Below the pieces are notes generated by a model. That model had not been told where the DNA came from. It saw only the letters and a list, made by a program, of their open reading frames with translations, and searched no databases. 64,000 nucleotides of DNA. It comes from Anas platyrhynchos (taxonomy: Eukaryota > Chordata > Aves > Anseriformes > Anatidae). This document shows, piece by piece, positions 12,201 through 24,200 of the stretch. How positions within the stretch are numbered: position 1 is the first letter of the stretch; the number at the start of each line of letters is the position of its first letter. The position numbers and the translations under genes were made by a program. The stretch lies in the NCBI RefSeq assembly GCF_047663525.1, contig NC_092590.1:53226501-53290500 (forward strand), in the 5' to 3' direction.

Positions 12201-15200
12201 TACTGTGAGCAACAGAAGACACAATGGGCCTAAATTATGGCAAGACAAACTCAGATTAGACAGCAGTAAAACTTTGTTAGGGACGTGAAACAATCGAACA
12301 GAATGCCTGAGAAAGTAACGAATTGGCCATGACTGGAAGTCCTGAAGACACATTAAAAAAAGTTCAAAAAGAATGGTAACAACACGTCTGTACGGACAGG
12401 TTTGGACACCACGCATCCACTTATACTCCCAGAGAAGCGTGCACTTCTGTCTGAAGCAACAAATGTGGCACTGCTTATAACATCACACTGCTCTGCTGCC
12501 AAGGTCTAAAGGCATGTGTTACTTTAGATGGAACATCGCACGTGGGCACCTATATGGAAGATTATACCACATCATAGTCATCGCTGTTGTGTGCTTCCCT
12601 CATGTGCATTCCTTTATCCTGGACAACACAGATATAAACACAGAAATATTTCTACAGACTAAGTGATTTGTATGCTAAAGGCTGAACTGTCGTGTAGTGC
12701 AACTCTTACCGCATGTAAAAGGAGCCTTGCAAACGGCAGCTTTGTGCAACCAAACAAGTGTGGATCAGAGCTAAATGCAGGACCTCCAACATTTTGCAGA
12801 ATGATTCTCAGGGCACATAATTTCTAGACTGGTTAGGAAGAAGCACATGCTTCATTTCCAGGTAAAAGCCAAGGTACAACAGGAAATAATTATGAACATA
12901 ATTATAAACACACTGGTATTTTTGGAAGATAACTGACGTCAACTCCTAGGGGAAGTTTTTGGTAGACATATTTCCCATGGCAAAATGAGACCTACATCAG
13001 CCACAGCTAAATCATTCTCACTAGTCTTTGATTTATCTCTTCTGAAACACTTTCTGTTCCTTTAGGAAATGCTCTGAAAATATACTTTTTTTATTTAAGT
13101 TATTCATTCACCAAGTTTGAAACTTAAGGACTTTTCTTCTCACTTTGCTCTTGTCATCCCTCCCAGTATAATTATGCAAAGCCAAAGAAGCATCAGGACA
13201 ACCACACCATGTCATTTTCAAAATACATGAGGAAATTATTAAAATGGTTTGTAATCATCTGTTCCTGTGACAATGAACAAAAGAAGGACTGAAGTGATTC
13301 ACTGTGGTGGCCAGCAGGGTGTGCCTTTTGCTTGCAGAAAGTGAGCAGTTCCATCTGGCAGCAAAACCAACAAAACCACAGGGGGAAGGTTAATACACAG
13401 TTGTGATTCATGAGCCCACCTGTCAGCACTTCATTTTTGATCTCATAAAGGATCCTTGCATTACCCACCCGTGAAAGAGGACATGTCTGCAGTCACTAAT
13501 ACTTACATACAGTAATGGTAGTAAAATCTGTGTTTTTGTCTCATTAATAAAACATGTAATTGAATAAAATACTTTATGTAACTCTGCATAGCTTTCTCCT
13601 GTGTCTGGAGTTGAATATTCTCCTGGCTCCCAGAAAGCTTCAAAAAAAAGTAGGCTTCCATGAAACATGTATTGAGGGATATTAAGATATTAGACAATGA
13701 GGCAGCAACTATCCATTAATGCTGCTTTTTGACTTTTGAGCTAAAACAGGATTTTAAAAATCTAAGTAAGAATACAACATTCATATTTTTGATGGAGGTA
13801 CTTACTTTTGTAGCCTTAACATGCACATACACACACATCTGCTTAACTTGTACTTTAATATTATTGTTAAAGTTTCGACTTCAGCATGTATTTACATGTA
13901 CTTGGGTTACTGTACCCTCAAAGTAAAGAGCATGTTAAACCAGAGCTTTAAAATATAATACATAAAGGTGGTACACTGCTATAGCACTGAACAGGATGTT
14001 TGAACCCTAAAATATTGGTCAAGCACTGGCATTCTTGTTTAAAAGAAAGAGGAAAGTCTAGATGGGCACTTTTCCAGTGGTCTGTTTCCGAACATTGCAA
14101 GAAGAGAACCAAAATGCCATTGGAATGACTTTCTCTAGATCAAGTAAGGAGCATTTGTTTTTGTGGTATCAAATATGCTAAAAAGTAGCTATCTGCAAAG
14201 CAGCAGCTTACATATGCCTTCATGCCTCTTAGAACACTGTATATGAAATGATCCAAACCATGGGGAAAGATGCAAGTAGGACCTGTCTAAATTCACTCCT
14301 TCTATGAATGCATACTGCCACACAAATTTCATAAAAACCTGACCTTGTGAAAACTTTTAGCTTCTCTGAGAACAGAAAAAGGACATGTCATGAACATGGG
14401 TTTAATATCTTACCATTTTCCTCATGGCAATACTCCTGTCCCGCAATGCTGCATCGCCGAAAAACCATCTTATTTTCAGTGAGTGTTCCAGTCTTATCAG
14501 AGAAGATATACTGAATTTGGCCAAGGTCTTCAGCAATATTCAGTGATCGACACTGAATTGTAGAGTCCGTTTTCTCATGGTAAAAATCAATGTCATTCTG
14601 TATTAAATAAATTTGTCCCAACTTGACAATCTCAATTGAAACATAGAGAGAAATTGGGATCAAGACCTACCAAAACAAAACACGGGGATTAAACGAAAGC
14701 AACTTCTTTGGCTAGTTACAAACATGAAGTAATTCCATGGAAGCCAGAGAGTTACTTCAAGGATATATGTGAGATCAGGATATGGCCCATGCTAAAAGCC
14801 AAAAGTTACCTGTAATAAAATGATCATTGTCCAGAACATGTTGAACCCTGCTAATGCTGGAGGAATCGATTTCCCATCTGGATCAGGGATGTTAAAAAAA
14901 GGTATTTCTGAGTACCTACTCAACCAAATTCCATGGCCTTGAAAACAAGAACAAAATAATGTGAATCAGTTATGTAGACTGCACCACAGTTCAGGGTCAT
15001 GGTGTTAGCTGTTATACTCTGCAGTTCTTTCTAAGCTTCTAAACTACTATTTTCTCTCTTCCTTTTTTTCTCAACAGGAACCTCATTAAAATGAATTAAG
15101 CGCACACAAGAATAAAGTCTTTACTTCCTTGGTGTCAATAGCACATTTATACAGTATGTCCCAGAACTCAGAAAATACTAACTATAGTTCACAAACTTTT

Positions 15201-18200
15201 TTTTAAATACCCTAACAATTACATGTCTCATCTTAGCTTGTTCAGGTTTCAGTTAACCTCTGAAAAGCATGTCATCAAGCCACTCCGTCCAGTTTATAGC
15301 CTTGGGAGATAAAAACTTACCCAGAAGAGATCACAAGCTTAGTTTATGATAAGAAACTCAAAACTCAGCTATAAAAGCAACTTCATCTAACACGTTTTGA
15401 GATGCCAGACATGTTTATTAAGTGTAGCCTGATTTTTTTTTAAACACCTTTTTGATTTATCATAAAATTTAGTCTGTTCAAATGTCAGCACTCAAGCTCA
15501 CTGTTTAATGAATACATAAAATACAAATCCTTATAACTACTCAAACTCAGCCTCTCCCTGCAATACTGTACATGCATCTCATTTTACCTGAGCAATCCTA
15601 ACACAAAGTATGAGTTTTACAGAACAATTAATGAGCAAAAGAAGAAAACAAATTGGAGAAACGGGTTCCAGACCTAACACAAGGAACATACCACTTGACC
15701 ATACTCCAGATTAAACATGACAACATGAACTAAAGCTTGGCAGCATCCCCAGCTGATGCAGAATTAGATATAGGTGAAGGCAGTTTCTGAAATGGGCTAT
15801 TAAAATGAAACAGCCCCAAAATAAAACACTTAGCATTGTAGGCTGAGAGGGGAAAATAGCAGGATGCTGCAGATTCTCACTTACCTACTGCACCAGTTAA
15901 ACACATTAAAATTAGAAGCAGAACACACCAAAGAATATCAGAATTCACTTTTCTTTCCAATTTACTGCGCTTGTAATGAGGTCCACTGTTATTCAGCATG
16001 GCTTTGGTTTCATGACCTGTAACCACAACAAACGTTGAAATTCTCTGTTTGCAGGTATTAGAACCAAAATTCCTTTATATCTCTAAAGCTCTGGGAAACT
16101 GGACATTTCTGTTAACTAATATGTGAAAAGAGGTTATAAATATGACTCAACTAACTGATCCTACAGTAATTCTGTCCTACAATACTTCCACCCTAAAGAA
16201 AACTGAACAAGCTAAACCAAAATTTCTCAGCTATGTTATCCTTTATACTGTCAATAATATTCCTTCCTAGAGAAACAAACCTATTATTGAAAATTTCTAT
16301 ACTATTTCTAATATTTTCCATGAAACTCTGCACCTGCATCACTATTATCTAGCAGAGTAAATCACATTGTCTAGTCATAAAACATCTTCCCTTCGATATG
16401 GAGTATTAAAGAACAGCATTAACTTCAATTTTGGACCAGTAAAAATCCCAAGAAAGGCAAGTATCTGCATGTCCATTTCAAAACCTGGATTTGCCATTGC
16501 AGTTAACAGTTGAGGACAAGGACATGAAACAGAGCTTGCCTCCCATGAATAATCAGATGTATCAGCCTTTGCATTTTTAAAATAGAAACAAACTTATTTC
16601 AGACATGCATTCTTAAATGCTTCTAGCTACAGTTGCCTTCTGCTGGATCCATGCTTTCAATCTGCTACCTTGCCTTTGTGCGATGCTATTTCTTAAGGCA
16701 CATAATTCCATCTTGTTTGCACTGCAGTATGTGAAAGCAAGGGTGGTCACTCACCTGCATATACCACAATGCCTACAACAGCCTCTGTGTTTCTTACTGT
16801 GCATCCTCGGAGCAGTAAGTTCTCCTTGCTGAGGCCCACTCTATCCTTGTTTGAATGTTCACTGGAAAAAAAAAAAAAAGCACATTTTTCATTACTCCAT
16901 CTGTAGGACTCCAGCAATTACCAGTCAGGTTTTGAAAAAGCATTAGGGAGCAGATCACCTGGAGAATTGACTAGTCACTGACTACCTTTCCCACACTTCT
17001 CATTGGACAAAAGAAGTGGGTAACATGAATTCAGATCACCTTTGAAAATCTAAGTATGTAAGCACTGTATTAAAATTTCCATGTTTTTTCAAGCCTGGCA
17101 TTTGCCAGATAGCATATGGGAAGTAGGCAACACTGCTGAAATGACCATGGGACAAACACTAAGTCTGAAAGCAAATAACTTCTATTTGAATTACCAACGT
17201 GAGAAAAAAAATCAAACAAAATTTGAAATCCCATTTTAAAAGTGTTGTGAGCATTATAACCCCTGTGGCAGATTTCCAATGCAGGTATGCCCACTTTTTG
17301 TCAAGGTTTTTCCTCACAGACTAAGATTTTTATATAGCTCTTTTTCTTTTCATATTTCTAACATTTAATTGCCCATGGGGAAAAATGTAGACATTATACC
17401 TCTCAAAAACTGCAAATCAGACATTCCATGGAATACAATTGTTTTCCTACTGCCTACACAAAAAATCACAGACCTATGAGAAGAGAAGAGACATATGGCA
17501 ATACTGCTCAAAAGGAATTTGATCAAATGACTGGGGATTACACAAAACACATCGCAGTAGGAGAGGAAGCCAGTTCTTCTCATTTCCAATCCTGAGCAAA
17601 GAAGCTTGGCCAGTCAGGCCACAGTCTAGACTGAATACTGTACAGATATGACATGTCATTAAAAGCAGACTTAGGACAGACATTTCAAATATGGAATACA
17701 GAACTGCAAAACAGCCTGAACTAAGATGTTGACAATATTTAATATGAAATAGAAAGCACTAGTGTTTTTTTCCAGTTTACAATCAGCTGTTCAGAGCCCT
17801 ACTGGAGCAGTGCCTGCTGGGCTGCACTCAGAAATGTAGTGGTGCAAACAGACTTCTATGCATATTGTCATTATTTTTTGAAGTAAACATTACAAGTTTT
17901 CTGAAAATTAGTGAGAGCACCAAAGCAAATGACATTTGTTTAAAGAGCCACCAAGCCTACTTACACAAAGCCTCGGAAGCGACTGAGGTCATTGTTTGGA
18001 CTTTCACATTCAATTCTACTGGAAAATTTTTCTGGATCAATTTCAGAGACCTAAAGTTATTGGAGAAAAAAAAAAAAAAAGAGAACTCAGACCACATATG
18101 ATGGAACTTAGAATTCACAGGTTCAGATATCACCATCTAACAGTTTATTTTCTATATTTTAAGTTGCTGATGATATGAATGATCTGCAACCCAGGTATAT

Positions 18201-21200
18201 CAGACTTAAGCAGCATAGAAAGTCTTTCTAGCAAATGTCAAACCCTGGCAAGTATCAGCTGAGATGCTGATATCTTAGGAACACCACAGAGAAGGAAATG
18301 GGTGGAAGAGTGAGGAAGCAGCAAAAAAAATGCACTAAGAACATCTGAAAAGCAGAGATTTCCACTTTTTTTTTTCCATGATGAAGAAAAAGTCACTGTC
18401 TTCTAAGAATTGATTCCGAAGAGCTACTGCTTCTGATAACATGACTAGGACGCTACCTGTACTAACACAAAAAAGCAGGTAGAACTTCTTAATGATGATT
18501 AAACCTTACCAGAACTGAAGAAAGGGCTGTTATGGAAGACTAGAAGCTTATGCTGTGAATGAAAAGCAGGTGAGCTCTTCAGTGAAGAGAAAGGCCAAAT
18601 GACACACATTTTCTTATTAATAATGTAACCTGTCAAGAAATGAGTGAAAAACCAAAAGACCAGGTCTTCAAAATTACCTGCAATTGCACTTGTAATTAAT
18701 GGACTATGAGTACAGTCAGGACACATGGAAATCTAGCCTCTAGTGTAACAAAGTTGTTTCCAAGCTGAGTACCTTCCACTGACTCTTTGGGAATTCATTG
18801 CTTCTGCTCTTTAGAAAAAAAGAATGACCAATTTTAAGGTGCCAAACTCCAAGGAAAAGTCTGTAATTCAGACTTTAATTGTTTAATTGAAAACATCTTC
18901 TACATAGTTACAGGTCTCTGAAATGACTCCACCTCCACAGCTGGGTGATTTCACACTGGGACAATAACAACTGTGAGGAAGAGACCCAACCTCCTAAGTT
19001 GAATTTGAAACTCAGAAGACATTGTTGTTAGCATATACTTTGTTGTTTTGATTCAAGAATTCTGCTATATTTTCCTGTATTGATTTCCTGCACTGTCAGG
19101 AAAATCAGTATGAATGTAGCCTTAGACAGATACCTAGAGACTCTGTAAATTTTATTATTATCTATGAAAGATCACTCTGTCTTCACTGATCTTTCTTATG
19201 TTTATCTGTACAGGAAATACAAAATTTCTGTAGTATGTTACAACAGTTTTTTGTTTTTTGTTTTTTGTTTTTGTGGAGAGGGGGAGGTCAAACAATTCTT
19301 AACACCAGCGAAGTTGCTGGTAGCAGCTTCTTGCAATATACCATGAAACAGCAACCCTAGAACCTCAGGGCGTAACTTATAGATGACACTGGATTTATGC
19401 CTACACTCTGCCAGTATAAAACAGAGGTGAATAAAACTACACTCAAAAGGAGACATATTGGTATGGGCACTCAAATCTTCCCAGACTATAAGAAAAGTAT
19501 GGTCTATATTTGTTCATTATAATCTTTTCATCAACTAGCGCAAGTAGAAAATGTTGTGCCTTACTTCATGAGACACTTTCTTATGCTTCCTGGCACAAAA
19601 GAGAAGCCTTTTTATGGCAGAAGAAATGTTACTTTGATTTTGCATAAAGGTCCATAAAGCAGCATCAAAAAGAAAGGAGCCAATAAAGACAAGAACTGAG
19701 TAAGGTAGCTTTAAATGAATGTCCCTGCAATAGACTGTCTCACCGGAAAAAGGAGAAAGGCAACTTCCCAAGGCTAGGTTTGCTGCTTTGGCTGTGAAGT
19801 ACTCCTGACAAACTGTATGGCTTTACAATACAGCACAGGAATGTGGTGTATAACTAAGGTAAAAAAGGAGAACTGGCAAGTCCTTTTATCAACTTGGCTT
19901 TCTTAGGCTGCCTAGAAGAAAAGGACAGCACTTTCCTCTCCATTAGCTATGAGGATGCTGCTAGGACTGGGTTCAGTCATTGAACATGTAAGAAGGAACC
20001 AAACAGTGAAGTCCTGTGACCTCTCTTACAACATAAGAGGAAACACTCACTGCTCACAGTGATTTAACAGATTAGCTTCCTCACCCCAGTGAATCTGCGC
20101 ATGGTTCACCTAACCATACAAGGTGTGGAGGAAAATGGAGATTAATCCCTTCTTAAAGCATTAAGAAGCAACATTTGAGTGCACTGAATACAACAGAGCA
20201 ATGTCTGTTTGTTCACTAAATAACTCATTATCCTTAGGGAACAGGGCCTCAGTTGTTTTGTGTATTTCTCTAGGAAAGCCAAGATGCTTGGAGACACTGT
20301 TCTGTGCCTTGTTACCTACCAGCTGTTACCTATGAAGCCCCTTGGGTTATCTTCCCGATTTCTTTCCTATTGTCAATGAAGCATTTCCAGAAAAATAAAT
20401 AAATAAATAATGCTATTCTAAATTGCCAAAACTTAAAAAAAGGCAAAAAAGCACATATCCACTAATTTCTCATCACTAAATGGTCTGTAGAAACTCTAAC
20501 AGTTGGTGATGCTCAGTCTTGAAAGGGAGAGATGAGCTAGTCAATGCTGTTCACAGTAGGCTTGTAGCAGAAAAATTAGAAGAGTTCCGAAGGTTTTATA
20601 AATCCTAGAAAGACTAGGACTGAAGCTAAAAATACATTTGGAAATACAGTAAAAAAGAATATACCCATCCTTCTCTGTAGGTCTTTATGTGGCACAGAAC
20701 CCCCTTCCAAAAAGTTCTAATTTCACATCCATTAAATGACATACACCATAAATGACTACTTGACATTTACCAGAATAGTTTTTTTTACTGTCTTGCATCA
20801 CTTGAAATTGGGCCCTCTTTCTCTGGAATAAGTGAGCAGACAAATATTTGCTCCAAATAACTCAACCAACAAATTAAAACTATGTTACCTGCTTATTTTG
20901 TTTTCAGATGGGGATTGATGAGCACTATACAATCTAGAGGGCTGTTTTGTTTAGTTGGCTGTCTGTCATGTCAACTTGCTTAAGCCACTAGAAATGCACA
21001 ATTATCACCTGCTCTGAATATCCTCTCACCACCTGTCTCTGCTTTAGATTGGTTTCTCCATCAAGACTTGCAGTTTCAATGTAACAGATCCCATCCAGGT
21101 CACTAGAATATAACAGCACCATGTCAGCAGGAATGATTTCATTACGTGAAAGACGGATGAAGTCCCCAACATTGACATTTTTCCAGCATTCATCTATGTA

Positions 21201-24200
21201 TTTCTTCTCTTTCCTGAAATGCATATCAAATTTTAATTAATTAATTGTTTTCATAAACTCTAACTGAAAGCTCAGAGAAAATGACTCTCATTGTTAAATT
21301 ACGCTTTCAAGTCATTAAAAACTCTGATGAGATGGTCTATCAGGTCAAGGTGAATATAATTACAAAGACTCAGCTCTGAGGTCCCAGCCCTGTTTTGCTG
21401 GGAATTAATTCCAGTCCCCCTCCCAGAATTATTTTAGCTCTATTCAAAATTCAGCCCACTTGCTTCCTATATTTTAATTATTCCAATATTTATCAGTAAA
21501 CAAAGGATATTCAGCAACCACTTCACTAATGCTCTGAAAATAAATATTTTTCTTTATAGGTTTTTATATATATTTCTATATATATAAAATATATTTTATA
21601 TATATTTTTATATTATTTTTGAACATAAGGTACGAAGACCCTATCACACTCAGAGAAGTCAGAAAGACTTCAGGCCCCTCAGACTAACCCTAGAGCTATG
21701 TTTAAAGGGAGGAGCATGTTCTCCACAGTTTATCAGTCAACCAGACTGGAGAATAGTCCAGGCTGTGCCAGGGCTGTCTTTCAGGTTGTGCTTCCTTTCC
21801 TGAATCTCATTCTGACCTACCTAGCTGAGAAGTACAGTCACACCAGGGAGCTGGGATGTGCACCTAGCTTCCATGGTACAGACATAAGCTAACAAGCTGC
21901 GTAATACGGCAATTTCTTATGGACTGGCACTGATCTACCAACTTTAATCAAAGTGCTAGCTATGTCAAATGCTTCCGACCCTTCTAATAACAGAGAAAGT
22001 ATCAGTAAAATATTCCCTATGTCAAGCTTTGCATCTATACGTTTCAGACCTGCACTATCTGACAGTATCCTTTCAAAATGCTTTTCTACAAAGCGATGAT
22101 ACAAAGTCCACATAATCAACCAGTATATTGATTACAATATCTCTAGTGAAGATAAGGTGGAGGTTGGCATATTGTTTTCCAAGTGCAAGCAAAGCAAAAC
22201 CAGGAAGCAACAAAAGCCGATTTAAAATTAAACCAATATAAGCCAAATATCTGCTTCTCCTCAAGACGCTCATTACTTATTTTCTACACATATTGAAAAC
22301 TGGCACAATAGAAAGCATGTAAAACTTAATTAAAGCTACAGCCATGACTATCAGAAGATGGATGCATTCAAAAACACTCAATTAACTTTTCATACAAATA
22401 CACTGCCTTGAAGACAAGGAAAAAAAGAAGGGAAGAGTTCTAAAGTAAATTAACAAAAACCAACCAAACAAACAAATAAACAAAACCCCAACAATCTAAG
22501 AATAAAAGTAAAGAGGAAAAAGGAAGGGAGACTTGTAGAATGGGATGTGATTCATAGTTACTGAAGCTATGACTTAAGTTTTGGTCAAACTGAGCCTCGT
22601 TTTATGTTCCCTCTGTAATTACTTTCTTATATCTGCAAAAGTGCTGACACAGTAAATCAATTCAGGAGATTGAGGGAACTGAAAACTAATAACCTTTTCT
22701 GCTTAGAAACACCCCTCTGGTATTGAAAACTATATCAACACAATTTTTTGTGTAGGCCAATTTTCCCGGCAAAGAAGGCAAAGTGAGTCCAAAGAGTGGA
22801 CAACACCGAGTGGCATGGTCATGCCCTGGTCACTCTGCAACAGCACTCTTTTACCTCTCCCTCCAAATGTGATGGAAAGGATTTGAGAACTCATAAGGGC
22901 AACAATGTTAATATTTGTGTTTGGAGAACATGAAGTTGTTTCTTCAGTGGCTCAATGTCCACGTGGAGATTAGTGTGAAGACTTCTGGGGTCTGTATCAG
23001 GACAAGGACTGTTTAATATTTTCATTAGTGACATGGCCATGGGACTGAGTGCACCCTCAGCAAGTTTGCAGATGATGCCAAGATGAGTGGTGCGATTGAT
23101 ACTTCAGAGGGAAGGGATGCCATCCAGGGGAACGTGCACAGGCTTGTGAAGTGGGCTTATGCATGGTCTTTATGGTCTCTTCCAAACCAAACCATTCCAG
23201 GATACATTGCTTTCTGATGCTTTCTGTGGTTACGAGCTTGCTCTTAAAATACATAGCAAATACCAGAAAGCTAAAGATTCCACCTTCTCAGTAATATGAC
23301 AATATATTTAATAGTTATGTATTAATAGACTGCAATCCTGCTCCATAGGCCTATTAAGGTCATGTCTACAGCAGAAAAAAAGTCTAGGGCTTGGCAAAAC
23401 CAGCTAACAGATTAAGATTTTTTAAAAGTTTATTTTCCATTTGTGCTTTGACTTCGCTAGGAAGAGGTGTGTCTTTTACAAATTCATTAACATCAGAGCA
23501 CAAACATAGAGGCGCTGTAGTGCCAAAATTGATTTCAAGCTCCTTCTCATTAAAATATCTAATTGCAAATCTGTTTTCTTCTGCAGTGCTGTTGGTTGTG
23601 ACAGCTACTACAGCAGATAACAAGTGAGTTTCCAAATGCACTTGTTCCCCACCATGAACACAGAGCAAGAAGAGTCCGCTACACTTCCTTTATCTTTGTA
23701 GTTTACAGGCTTTGTGTGAGTCTTGCAATATCCTTTTATGACAAGTGTGGAAAAAACATGAGGGATGTAGGCCCCACTGACATGCACTACAATCAATTTT
23801 TTGCCAGTGCTAATTTATAACATGACCTGATACCTCCTTTTTTTTTTTTATTTCATTTTTTTTATTTTATTGTCCACACATTATAAATGCCTGACAGCAA
23901 ACCTCTCACCATGAGCACACTCCACTCCTAAGCTGCACCTACATTCTGTACTATTAAAGTCCTGCACTGTGGAAGAGCTGCTAACGTCTGTACCAAACTA
24001 TGTGATACGCACAAATCGAAAATGATCTTATTCTTTTAAAGGAAATGTTATTGCATTTGAATAAAATATTATAATGCTGATAGCATTAGTGAGCTTCAAC
24101 AATATATCGGCAAATTAGCAACTCTTGCATTTCTATGACCCCTACAGTAATTTTTAAGATATTAAAAATAGTAATCAAACTGCCTTGGTTAAAACAGTAC

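Larger units (their letters stand above)
244..14413 (-). other. ATP10D: ATP10D introns between coding exons 8 and 18
   Basis: Ten introns: 244-722, 849-1367, 1445-2079, 2390-4067, 4253-6075, 6203-7090, 7198-8096, 8716-10745, 10935-11790 and 12027-14413. Apart from the CR1 at 10137-10583, the palindrome at 7491-7557, the AT tract at 9993-10053 and short poly(A)/poly(T) runs, I see nothing beyond unique AT-rich sequence. Reading frames within these introns show no family resemblance. Confidence 0.85.

Noticed and set aside
12117-12416. 99-codon minus-strand open frame in an ATP10D intron
   Set aside because: It lies between coding exons 8 and 9, does not join either in frame with good splice sites, and resembles no P4-ATPase or other family.
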